This document shows positions 9,382 to 17,116 of a stretch of 64,000 nucleotides of DNA, in pieces (position 1 is the first letter of the stretch; the number at the start of each line of letters is the position of its first letter). This stretch comes from Pedobacter duraquae (GTDB lineage Bacteria; Bacteroidota; Bacteroidia; Sphingobacteriales; Sphingobacteriaceae), in NCBI RefSeq assembly GCF_004362245.1, contig NZ_SNWM01000004.1, positions 248,001 through 312,000 on the forward strand, written 5' to 3'. The notes under the pieces are model-generated. The model worked only from the letters and a program-made list of their open reading frames with translations, ran no database searches and had not been told where the DNA came from. The position numbers and the translations under genes were made by a program.

Positions 9382-9427
9382 CCGGGAAAGTTCAAACGGC
9401 ATTTGAATTTTCCCGGTTTTATTTTAT
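9382..9427 (+). terminator. Rho-independent terminator after the DUF6266 gene
   Basis: Arms of 15 bp (9382-9396 and 9402-9416), with one G-T wobble, close a 5-nt loop and are followed by TTTTATTTTATTT. Confidence 0.9.
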
Positions 9428-9475
9428 TTCAACTACCCCACTCTGAATTTCTTTAAAACGTGTGTACAAGTCGGC

Positions 9476-9895
9476 CTATGAAATCTCGCCTCTAATCAAC
9501 TCCAGATACGCAGGATCCTCACCCTGAAAAATTTCATCACCATCCAGCATATACGCACTTAGAAAATGTGACTTAGCTTTTTCCAGGTTTCCAAGCTGAT
9601 AGAATACTTGTCCCAAGCTATACCAGATGTATGGATTTCCAGTCCCATCAGGCGACGCCAATGCTTTTTCAAATGCTTCTAAGGCTTCATCATAATCTTG
9701 CTGGTTAATGTGTGCATCGCCTATAGCTGTGTATAACCAGGTTGCCGCCTCCCAGTCTGTTTTCGGTTCTGGTAAAAGTGCCAATGCTTCATTGTACGAC
9801 TCCAATGCAAGTGCAAAGTCTTCTTGTTCTTCGTATCCATCACCTTGCTCGGCAAGCGTTGTTAATTTATCGTAGATATCTGCAGGAAGTTCCAT
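9476..9895 (-). CDS. TPR repeat protein
   Basis: A 139-residue acidic soluble protein made of about three tetratricopeptide repeats (GDGYEEQEDFALALESYNEAL; AIGDAHINQQDYDEALEAFEKAL; SLGQVFYQLGNLEKAKSHFLSAY). The segment LLPEPKTDWEA with the C-terminal GEDPAYLELI matches a short TPR family that I recall near polymorphic-toxin loci, where such proteins can act as immunity or chaperone proteins. No toxin gene is next to this copy, so it is best called a protein-interaction scaffold of unknown role. Confidence 0.75.
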   Translation of the reverse strand: MELPADIYDKLTTLAEQGDGYEEQEDFALALESYNEALALLPEPKTDWEAATWLYTAIGDAHINQQDYDEALEAFEKALASPDGTGNPYIWYSLGQVFYQLGNLEKAKSHFLSAYMLDGDEIFQGEDPAYLELIRGEIS

Positions 9896-9982
9896 AGTAG
9901 CTTTTTATAAGATTGTGTATCAAAGATACAGCCTATTGCCGATCCACCAAGATTTTCTGGTATAATTTATCAGCTGCTTTAA

Positions 9983-10372
9983 TCAGTTCCCTCTCCTATT
10001 TGACACTAGTCGTTGCCGATGCTGAATACCCCAATCTTTGAGTTCAAGTAATACCTTATCCAGCGTAAGACTATAAGGCATTAATTCATAGGTTACGGTA
10101 ACCGGGCTTGTGGGAAAAACATTTCGAACAACAAATTCGTTCAGTTCAAGTTCTCTAAGTTCCTTTGTAAGTACTTTTGGCGTGATATCACCCAACGAGC
10201 GCTGAATGTCTTTAAACCGCATAGGACCTTGAGACAAGGCAAAGATTAGGGGGAATTTCCATTTCCCGCTGAGCACATATAAGGCATCCCGGATGCCAGA
10301 AACACCTTCCGCACAATTCAGTTTGGCACAAACGGCTCTAGCGTTGTCGGCCAATTCGAGTTCTTTTTCCAT
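9983..10372 (-). CDS. HxlR-family transcriptional regulator
   Basis: A 129-residue winged-helix repressor/activator of the MarR-like HxlR family. Typical motifs are present: C-x4-G near the N-terminus (LNCAEGVSGIRDALYVLSGKWKFPLI), FKDIQRSLGDITPKVLTKELRELE as the recognition helix, and VTYELMPYSLTLDKVLLELKDWG. The ATG at 10372 is chosen over the frame extension to 10483, because the extension would cover the palindromic operator and the start of the divergent gene. HxlR proteins usually sense electrophiles, quinones or aldehydes through a conserved cysteine; a divergent azoreductase is the expected target. Confidence 0.92.
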   Translation of the reverse strand: MEKELELADNARAVCAKLNCAEGVSGIRDALYVLSGKWKFPLIFALSQGPMRFKDIQRSLGDITPKVLTKELRELELNEFVVRNVFPTSPVTVTYELMPYSLTLDKVLLELKDWGIQHRQRLVSNRRGN

Positions 10373-10387
10373 TGACACAAAGATAAT

Positions 10388-10425
10388 TACTATCCCAAAA
10401 GATACTGGTATCCTTTGGGATAGTA
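10388..10425. promoter_or_regulatory. Palindromic operator between hxlR-like and azoR genes
   Basis: Arms of 18 bp (10388-10405 and 10408-10425) are inverted repeats with a single mismatch and a 2-nt spacer; the core is CTATCCCAAAAGATAC and its inverted copy. It lies 15 nt from the regulator start and 56 nt from the azoR start, where an HxlR dimer would control both divergent promoters. The match in shape is seen; binding is inferred. Confidence 0.8.
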
Positions 10426-10481
10426 GTATCAATTTGAAAGCCAGCGTCTTTAAGTTTGCTGTCGAAAAATAATTCAACAAC

Positions 10482-11081
10482 ATGAAAAAGATACTTCACA
10501 TTATTTCTAGTCCAAAAGGCGATAATTCGTATAGCACGAAATTAGGCAATGCAGTTGTCGATAAGATCCTGGACGCCAACCCAGGAAGTACAGTTACTGT
10601 AGACGACCTGACAAAGAAACCTTACCCTCATTTGGAAGAGGCAACCCTTGCTGCTTTTTTCACTCCGGCAGACGAACAAACTGATAAAAATAAGCTGGCA
10701 CTAAAACACTCTGACCTGGCCGTCGCGGAAATTTTGAAGGCCGATATCCTTGTAATTAGTACGCCGCTATGGAATTTCGGTATTCCGTCGGCACTGAAAG
10801 CATGGATAGACCATATTGCCCGCGCGGGTGTAACGTTCAGATACAGTGAGGCTGGCATTGAAGGCTTGATTAAGAACAAAACAGTCTACATTGCGATGTC
10901 TTCCGGCGCTGTTTTTTCCAGTGGTCCTTATGAGTCGATGGATTTTGTTTCAACATATCTCAAAGGAATTTTAGGTTTCCTGGGAATGACAGAGCAAAAG
11001 GTATTTCGTGTAGAAGGCTCAGCTTATACTGGTCAGGCAGAAATTGCGCTCCAAAGAGGTCTGGATAGTATAGTACTGTAA
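10482..11081 (+). CDS. azoR: FMN-dependent NADH-azoreductase, HxlR-controlled paralogue
   Basis: A 199-residue flavodoxin-fold reductase with N-terminal KKILHIISSPKGD (FMN phosphate loop), TPLWNFGIPSALKAWIDHIARAG (flavin/dimer motif) and SSGAVFSSGPY. It differs from the copy at 1164-1763 at many positions but keeps the same length and motif order. Divergent arrangement with an HxlR gene and the operator at 10388-10425 suggests induction by quinones, azo compounds or other electrophiles. A hairpin terminator follows at 11095-11133. Confidence 0.92.
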   Translation: MKKILHIISSPKGDNSYSTKLGNAVVDKILDANPGSTVTVDDLTKKPYPHLEEATLAAFFTPADEQTDKNKLALKHSDLAVAEILKADILVISTPLWNFGIPSALKAWIDHIARAGVTFRYSEAGIEGLIKNKTVYIAMSSGAVFSSGPYESMDFVSTYLKGILGFLGMTEQKVFRVEGSAYTGQAEIALQRGLDSIVL

Positions 11082-11094
11082 GTTCTGCGCCATT

Positions 11095-11133
11095 AATAAT
11101 TGTTAGGAGGTTCAAATTCTCCTAATAATTATT
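11095..11133 (+). terminator. Hairpin terminator after azoR
   Basis: AATAATT and TTAGGAG (11095-11101, 11103-11109) pair with CTCCTAA and AATTATT (11119-11125, 11127-11133) around a 9-nt loop, with one mismatched pair. The T tract is replaced by an A/T-rich stem base, so efficiency is uncertain. Confidence 0.6.
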
Positions 11134-11341
11134 GTAAGTCACGTCGGTTCATTCAACTGAAATCTATTGATAAAGACACCGTTGATCTGTTAAGCTGAAA
11201 ACAAGCTCGAATTGAAATCCAATATTGGATGTAATAGACTTATTTCTAGTAAACTGAACGACTTTTATGATATATTTGGCAGTCTTGCGTAAGTTTTTAC
11301 TACGGGCGAGCTAAAAATATTCATCTATACCTCATCTGCCA

Positions 11342-12799
11342 ATGTCGAAACACTTGGTGTTCACGCTTATACTTTGCTGCATCTTTTTGACCAATCGGGC
11401 TGTTGCCGATCTGCGCGCATTTCCCGATAGCTTGACGAGCATTTTAAAACTTAGCGATGAAAGAATAAAAGAAAAAAAATTATCCGAGCTATTAAATAAT
11501 AGATTTCTAGTCAATTCAACCTTTGATGGTCGTCTGAATGATCTCAGAGGCTCTTTAAAAAAGTACCATCAAAAAGGAGCGGATGAATTTGTAGCATACG
11601 CCAGAATATTGATATATCGCCGCAATGACCAGCTTGACATGGCAGAAAAGCTACTGTTAAAAAGTATATCCATTGCTCAGCAACACAGCAATGACTATTT
11701 ACTTTATAAATTCCACCTTACACTTGCTTACGTGCAAACAGATAATGGTGATTATATTAGTGCCATACATAGTTACCGTTTAGCACGTAAACAGGCTGAT
11801 GTTTTAAATGATCCACGATTGCAGGTATCCATTGATATTGGTATCGCAGACTTGTATATGCATCTCCAACTTTATGATCAGGCGTTAACCTATCTTGGGC
11901 AAGCGCAGGCCTATTGTAACAACCATCCGGAAGAATCCAGACCTGCAAGTTATGTAATATCGAATAAGGCGGAAATCTACTTCAAGTTGGGTGTTAAAGA
12001 TTCACTGGATCTATACGTAAACAGATTCAAAGGCACAGCGTTACCGGATGCGGAAAGAATCACCAGGCGATTGTCTTACTTTAGTTTGATTTTGGGTGGA
12101 AATTTTGGCGGAGCAGTCAAAGTAATTAAAGAGCAACTTGCCATGCCCGGAAATTATTATAAAAATGTAGACCGATGGTATTTGGCAGACTCCTACTACA
12201 GATCAGGCGCTGTAGATTCTGCAGAAAAAGTAGCTCAAGAATTAATTAGTGACCATAAAATTAACTCGGCGCAGCTTAAGTTACAATCCTACATCCTTTT
12301 GGCCCAGATTGCTCAAAATAAAAGTGATTATCATGCTGCAAATAAATATAATAAGCTAGCATTGTCGGAGTCTGAAGCTTATAGAAATCGAATGATGCGT
12401 GTTGCAGATCTTTCTTCGGAAATCAGGCTCGATCAGATGGACGCTTCTTACCGTGCCAAGACTACGCTTTATAAAAAAGAAAAAACGATTCTCATTTTTG
12501 CAATTATAATGGCTGGCTTAACTGTAATAGTTGTTGGTTTATTCTACAACAACGTAAGGCAAAAACATAAATACCAGAAATTACTGTATCATGCAGAAAC
12601 CCGAGAACTTGCATTTATTAATTCTCACGAAGCGCGTAAACATCTGGCTAATATCATTGGTTTGTGCGCATTGTTAAAGGATACCGAACAGAATGCGGAA
12701 CAACACGAAATATTTTATGAGCATCTGTATAATTCAGCCTTAGAGCTGGATCAAACATTGAAAAATATCGCGAGTAAGTTGGTGAGGAAACCCGATTAA
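11342..12799 (+). CDS. TPR sensor protein with lone HisKA-like box
   Basis: A 485-residue protein: signal peptide (about 1-23), periplasmic TPR solenoid (about 70-360), one membrane helix (about 382-402), coiled coil, and a cytoplasmic segment AFINSHEARKHLANIIGLC with H429. That segment is shaped like the dimerisation/phospho-acceptor helix of histidine kinases, but the protein ends at KLVRKPD with no ATPase domain. Related Bacteroidota proteins usually run on into HATPase_c or an HTH domain. It could be phosphorylated in trans or be a pure signal-transducing stub. No frameshifted ATPase remnant follows: the next 110 nt end in another gene's terminator. Confidence 0.7.
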   Translation: MSKHLVFTLILCCIFLTNRAVADLRAFPDSLTSILKLSDERIKEKKLSELLNNRFLVNSTFDGRLNDLRGSLKKYHQKGADEFVAYARILIYRRNDQLDMAEKLLLKSISIAQQHSNDYLLYKFHLTLAYVQTDNGDYISAIHSYRLARKQADVLNDPRLQVSIDIGIADLYMHLQLYDQALTYLGQAQAYCNNHPEESRPASYVISNKAEIYFKLGVKDSLDLYVNRFKGTALPDAERITRRLSYFSLILGGNFGGAVKVIKEQLAMPGNYYKNVDRWYLADSYYRSGAVDSAEKVAQELISDHKINSAQLKLQSYILLAQIAQNKSDYHAANKYNKLALSESEAYRNRMMRVADLSSEIRLDQMDASYRAKTTLYKKEKTILIFAIIMAGLTVIVVGLFYNNVRQKHKYQKLLYHAETRELAFINSHEARKHLANIIGLCALLKDTEQNAEQHEIFYEHLYNSALELDQTLKNIASKLVRKPD

Positions 12800-12864
12800 T
12801 TACTATGGCGTGGAAAATTATGTTTTCTGTATATTTATTTTAGGCAATCAAACTGTTATCTCAC

Positions 12865-12893
12865 AAAAAACCCCGGAACATTACTGCCCGGGG
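12865..12893 (-). terminator. Rho-independent terminator of the SYLF gene
   Basis: On the minus strand, CCCCGG and CCGGGG arms (12871-12876, 12888-12893) are followed by a run of six T (12865-12870). It also separates the SYLF gene from the convergent TPR sensor gene. Confidence 0.85.
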
Positions 12894-12911
12894 TGATCAA
12901 TTCCTGTCGAC

Positions 12912-13583
12912 TTATAATGCTGCTAAAGTAGCTTTCAAACGGTTAACAGCTGCGTTTGTAGATACTGAGGTATCAAATATTGTTTGTGAACTAATTCCAC
13001 TTCCATAAAATGCCGCATTAGCAGATTTGTCTATTGACAAATTTGACCCGTTGATACTAATACCTGCAAAAGCTCCTTTGCTACGTGAGTAAGAATAGAT
13101 TTCCGCTTCAAATTTATGATCTGTACTAGCCGTTGAGCTCCTTCCTACCGGACCAGCAGTTGCAGAAATATCTCCACCGATCGTAAAATCACCATCTTTA
13201 ACTTTAGTTAATACACCTTTATTTTTAAACACCAGTACAAGGTCCACTGACTGTACACCAATCTGAAAACCGATACTACCACCGGTAAATGTGATAAACA
13301 CAGGATTGCTCCATTTACCATTTGCCAGTTTAACCATCCCAACGCCTTTACCGCGCTTTCCGCCGATTCCAAGACCAGCATTTATAAGTTTAGGAATTAC
13401 GATTACGCCTTCAGATCCGGCAAGAAGTTCACTGGGAATCCCCTCTTTCATTTTACTGAAAGCTACTAAAACCTCTGACGATTTATTAACTCGCTCAGTT
13501 TCCTTGCCTGCCTCAACAGCAGAGGTGAGCATGAAGAACGTCCCCAATGCCAGGGCTATCCTACTAAATTTCCATGATTTCAT
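12912..13583 (-). CDS. Secreted SYLF-domain (YSC84-like) lipid-binding protein
   Basis: A 223-residue protein with signal peptide (cleavage near VEAGK) and an SYLF/DUF2 domain. Diagnostic segments are IPSELLAGSEGVIVIPKLINAGLGIGGKRGKGVG, the FTGGSIGFQIGVQSVDLVLVF core, and GPVGRSSTASTDHKFEAEIYSYSRSKGAFAGISINGSNL. SYLF domains bind anionic phosphoinositide-type lipids; bacterial versions are periplasmic or outer-membrane associated and their role is unclear. The gene is monocistronic. Confidence 0.9.
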   Translation of the reverse strand: MKSWKFSRIALALGTFFMLTSAVEAGKETERVNKSSEVLVAFSKMKEGIPSELLAGSEGVIVIPKLINAGLGIGGKRGKGVGMVKLANGKWSNPVFITFTGGSIGFQIGVQSVDLVLVFKNKGVLTKVKDGDFTIGGDISATAGPVGRSSTASTDHKFEAEIYSYSRSKGAFAGISINGSNLSIDKSANAAFYGSGISSQTIFDTSVSTNAAVNRLKATLAAL

Positions 13584-13761
13584 AAGTATTTGTTTTATGT
13601 TATCTCTTTAACAAAATTTATATTGAAAAGTTGGCAAAAAAAAAGGTCACCCCTCACCTATTAAAAAGAATCGATTATTTAAGGGAGACACTTTGGTTAC
13701 ATAATTAATTTTTAGTTGATATGACGATTTCCACCTATATGTGATTGAAGTTTGCGTTGTC

Positions 13762-13791
13762 TTGGTTCGATAATGTTAAATTGTAACTTTA
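13762..13791 (+). promoter_or_regulatory. Candidate promoter of the S41 peptidase gene
   Basis: TTGG (13762-13765) and TAACTTTA (13784-13791), spaced by 18 nt, resemble the Bacteroidetes -33/-7 pair TTTG-N19-TAnnTTTG with one mismatch in the -7 box. The start codon is 41 nt downstream. Confidence 0.5.
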
Positions 13792-13831
13792 AAGAGTTTA
13801 ATTAATCAAATTGTGGTTTTAAGCGCACAAT

Positions 13832-16081
13832 ATGAAAAAACTGTTCTACTTAATAATCCTTCTACTTTTTCAGTGCACACCTTCACAACCTAAATTTAAT
13901 GGTGATTTCGAACTCCTGGACAACAAGTCCGGTTTACCACTAGGTTGGAAATTCCCATTCAGCAAGACAAAATCTAAAGGCTACGTTGTGACAATGGATA
14001 GCGCTATAAAACAACATGGGAAGTATGCTATAAGCATTCAAAATGTAAACAGCGCGTCAACATACGGTATCATAAACTACAAAATCGAAGATATTATCAA
14101 GTGTGACAGCATTACCTTGAGAGGTTACATTAAGGCTGAAGGCGTAATATCTGGTTATGCGGGATTATGGATGCGGACCGATGATGGTAAAGGCAATTCT
14201 TTAGCATTTAACAATATGTTGGCCAAAGGCATAAAAGGTACAACTCCTTGGAAATTTGTTTCCATTTCAATCCCATACAACCGCGAAAAGGTACGCAGCC
14301 TAAACATTGGCGGATTGTTAACTGGAGATGGTAGAGCTTGGTTTGATAATATGGAGGTATTGGTTGATGGAAAACCATTGAATAAAGCAAAATTCTCTAA
14401 GAAAATCATTTTGAATGCAGAAGCAGATACCGCTTATCAATATAGTTCAGGAATCAAACAATTTAAGCTAAATCCTCAACTGTTAATCAATTTAACAGCT
14501 GCAGGGCAGTTCTGGTCCTTCTTAAAATATCATCATCCCGCCGTTGCTAAAGGCGACTATAATTGGGACGCTGAGCTTTTTCGTCTTTTGCCACCCGTCA
14601 TCAAAGCTAAAAATAATAAATCTTTGAGCACAGTATTAGAACAATTTCTAGACAAGCTTCCCACACCAGGTTACTGCGACAAATGTGCAGAAATATCTTC
14701 TACCTCATTTGTGATCAGACCGGAATATGGTATGCTACTGAATAATCCGACACTAAGCAAATCTCTTCAAGAGAAATTGAAATACGTAATAAATAATCGA
14801 AATCTCGGAGAAAATTATTACATCTCGATGGCTGAAAATACGCACAACCCTCAGTTCACTAACGAACGTGTTTATTCAGATATGTTCTATCCAGACACTG
14901 GATACCGCCTTCTGGCACTTTACAGATACTGGGCGATGATTAATTATTTTTTCCCTAGTAAATACCTTATTGGTGAGAATTGGAATACGGTATTAACATC
15001 TTCTTTATCTGAATTTGTAGACGCCCGTAACGAAGTAGATTATTCCTTGGCTACATTAAAACTTATCGCGAAAATAAAAGACACACATGCTGGTTTTTAT
15101 GGCGATGATGAAGCGCTAAACAAATTTAAGGGAAATTACTTAGCTGCGCTTCAAGCTAAGTTTATAGAAGGTAAACTAATCATAACTGACCTTAACACGG
15201 ATACACTTGATGTCAAGTTTAAATTAGCCATTGGGGACATTATTCAAAAAATTAATGACGTCTATGTGGACAGTTTGGTAAAAAAATATCTACCCTATAC
15301 TTCAGCATCAAATTATGATACCCAATTACGTGACATGCCAACAGATTTTTTACTAAGAAGTAATGAGCCGAAGGTTAAACTTACAATTAGCAGGAATGGC
15401 AATGTTTTCAATTACCGTGTACCAACAGGAAATTTAGCTTCATTCTTTAAGGATCGTACATTTGAGCATGCCGTACCCTACAAACTAATAGATCAAGACA
15501 TCGGTTATGTTTATCCAGGAAAATATAAAAACAGTATGCTAAATGATATAAAGAAAAAATTTAGCACTGTTAAAGGTATCATCATAGATATGCGTTGCTA
15601 TCCTGCAGACTTTATGCCTTTTACCTTTGGAAGTTACATTAAAGATAAACCTAGTTCTTTTGTAAAGTTAACAGCAGGTTCTATCGGTTACCCAGGTGCC
15701 TTTCATTTCAAGCCTGAAATAGTAAACGGGCAGGAATTCGGTCGACCAGACAACGCCTTTAAGGGAAAAATCATTATTATTGTCAACTCAACTACCCAAA
15801 GTCAGGCTGAATATACAACGATAGCATTCCAGAGCTCACCTAATGTGAAAGTTATTGGAAGCACAACGGCCGGTGCCGATGGCGATGTTTCTAATATTTA
15901 TCTTCCTGGAGGAATTTTTACAAGGATATCTGGACTAGGTGTTTACTATCCTGATGGTACGCACACACAGCGTGTTGGTGTCAGGATTGACCATAAAATA
16001 TATCCTACTATTAAAGGTATCACTCAGGGAAGAGACGAACTAATGGAAAAAGCTTTGGAGTTATTAAAAGCGGCTATTTAA
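13832..16081 (+). CDS. S41-family peptidase lipoprotein
   Basis: A 749-residue lipoprotein (lipobox LLLFQC, Cys15). Residues about 20-185 form a jelly-roll/carbohydrate-binding-like domain (FNGDFELLDNKSGLPLGWKF and ending in FDNMEVLVDG). A helical domain, a PDZ-like segment (IGDIIQKINDVYVDSLVKKY) and an S41 tail-specific protease core follow, with catalytic S657 in NSTTQSQAEYT. Members of this arrangement are found in Bacteroidota envelopes; substrate unknown. The IGSTTAGADGDVS loop after the serine is also typical. It is likely attached to the inner leaflet of the outer membrane or exposed. Confidence 0.85.
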   Translation: MKKLFYLIILLLFQCTPSQPKFNGDFELLDNKSGLPLGWKFPFSKTKSKGYVVTMDSAIKQHGKYAISIQNVNSASTYGIINYKIEDIIKCDSITLRGYIKAEGVISGYAGLWMRTDDGKGNSLAFNNMLAKGIKGTTPWKFVSISIPYNREKVRSLNIGGLLTGDGRAWFDNMEVLVDGKPLNKAKFSKKIILNAEADTAYQYSSGIKQFKLNPQLLINLTAAGQFWSFLKYHHPAVAKGDYNWDAELFRLLPPVIKAKNNKSLSTVLEQFLDKLPTPGYCDKCAEISSTSFVIRPEYGMLLNNPTLSKSLQEKLKYVINNRNLGENYYISMAENTHNPQFTNERVYSDMFYPDTGYRLLALYRYWAMINYFFPSKYLIGENWNTVLTSSLSEFVDARNEVDYSLATLKLIAKIKDTHAGFYGDDEALNKFKGNYLAALQAKFIEGKLIITDLNTDTLDVKFKLAIGDIIQKINDVYVDSLVKKYLPYTSASNYDTQLRDMPTDFLLRSNEPKVKLTISRNGNVFNYRVPTGNLASFFKDRTFEHAVPYKLIDQDIGYVYPGKYKNSMLNDIKKKFSTVKGIIIDMRCYPADFMPFTFGSYIKDKPSSFVKLTAGSIGYPGAFHFKPEIVNGQEFGRPDNAFKGKIIIIVNSTTQSQAEYTTIAFQSSPNVKVIGSTTAGADGDVSNIYLPGGIFTRISGLGVYYPDGTHTQRVGVRIDHKIYPTIKGITQGRDELMEKALELLKAAI

Positions 16082-16148
16082 ATATGAATATGGCCGTGCT
16101 CTAAGATCATTTATTTACATACCTTTAAATTGACACTGCTGCTTGCTC

Positions 16149-16595
16149 ATGATGATACAAACACTAACAACATTATTCAACCGGGATTTGCAAAGGCTCC
16201 GGGAAGAAATCAGCTTATACCGCAATGAAACCAATATCTGGAAAATAGCTGATGGTATTTCAAACTCAGCGGGCAACCTTTGCCTGCATTTAGTAGGAAA
16301 CTTAAATACTTACATCGGAAAAGAAATTGGGAAAACAGGGTATATCAGGAATCGTGAATTGGAATTCTCTTTGAAGGATATTCCTAAAACTGAACTGCTG
16401 GTCAAAATTGATGAAACGACGATAGTTGTTCTGAATGCACTCCGAAACATGCAGCATGAAGATTTGGAAAAAGAATTCCCTGTTATCGTGCTTGATACAA
16501 AGACCTCGACAGAATACATGCTGGTTCATCTGACAACTCATCTTACCTATCACTTAGGCCAGATAAATTACCACCGAAGATTGTTAGATATTTAG
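16149..16595 (+). CDS. DinB-like (DUF1572) protein
   Basis: A 148-residue four-helix-bundle protein. The metal-ligand histidines occur in LCLHLVGNL and in HLTTHLTYHLGQINYHRR, as in the DinB/YfiT superfamily of putative metal-dependent transferases (thiol or bacillithiol-linked in some members). A TTG-initiated extension begins at 16143, but ATG at 16149 (or 16152) is preferred; a -7-like TACCTTTA lies at 16120-16127. No partner gene is evident. Confidence 0.8.
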   Translation: MMIQTLTTLFNRDLQRLREEISLYRNETNIWKIADGISNSAGNLCLHLVGNLNTYIGKEIGKTGYIRNRELEFSLKDIPKTELLVKIDETTIVVLNALRNMQHEDLEKEFPVIVLDTKTSTEYMLVHLTTHLTYHLGQINYHRRLLDI

Positions 16596-16635
16596 CTGTT
16601 TCAGAACAAGATCAGTTAAAATCTGTTTTGATATC

Positions 16636-16998
16636 ATGAACCACACAACTGTACAAATTGCATTTTACATTTCTTTATTCCTCGTAATGCCCATAGGTGC
16701 AATATTGATGTACAAATGGGGAAAACGCATTGTTAAGCCTATCGCCGGGGATATAGATAAAAGCAAGCATATTCAGCTAGAAGGCGTAGCATTCAAAACG
16801 TTTATTTATATGATTCCTGCGTTACTTGTATTTGGGATCTTCGCAACACCGGTACTCTATTTCGGAAATCTGCAAAAGAAAGAAGATTATTGTATCCAGG
16901 TGATAAAGGTAAATAAAATGACAAAGAGCGATGCATTTTTGAAAGAAAGGTGCAGCTGCCTGGATGTGAATGAACTATTTGAAAAAGCAAAACAATAA
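16636..16998 (+). CDS. Small membrane protein, unknown function
   Basis: 120 residues with two membrane helices (about 8-28 and 55-76) and a short C-terminal tail holding three cysteines (DYCIQV, ERCSCLDVNEL). It follows the DinB gene by 40 nt and may be co-transcribed. I do not recognise a family; the C-terminal cysteines suggest a disulfide or metal in the periplasm if the tail is outside. Confidence 0.55.
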   Translation: MNHTTVQIAFYISLFLVMPIGAILMYKWGKRIVKPIAGDIDKSKHIQLEGVAFKTFIYMIPALLVFGIFATPVLYFGNLQKKEDYCIQVIKVNKMTKSDAFLKERCSCLDVNELFEKAKQ

Positions 16999-17116
16999 GT
17001 CGCCAACCAGCCCTGTTACTGGTATTCCCAAACACGATATTTGGAATCGCAGATACTGACTCCGCTAAATATCAAGCCACTGTTTCATGTTATCCTAAAA
17101 ATGGCTAGATTTAATC

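Noticed and set aside
11103..11125. GGAGGTTCAAATTCTCC looks like the T arm of a tRNA.
   Set aside because: No acceptor, D arm or anticodon arm is found upstream, where the azoR coding region lies; the longer A/T-extended inverted repeat fits a terminator hairpin.
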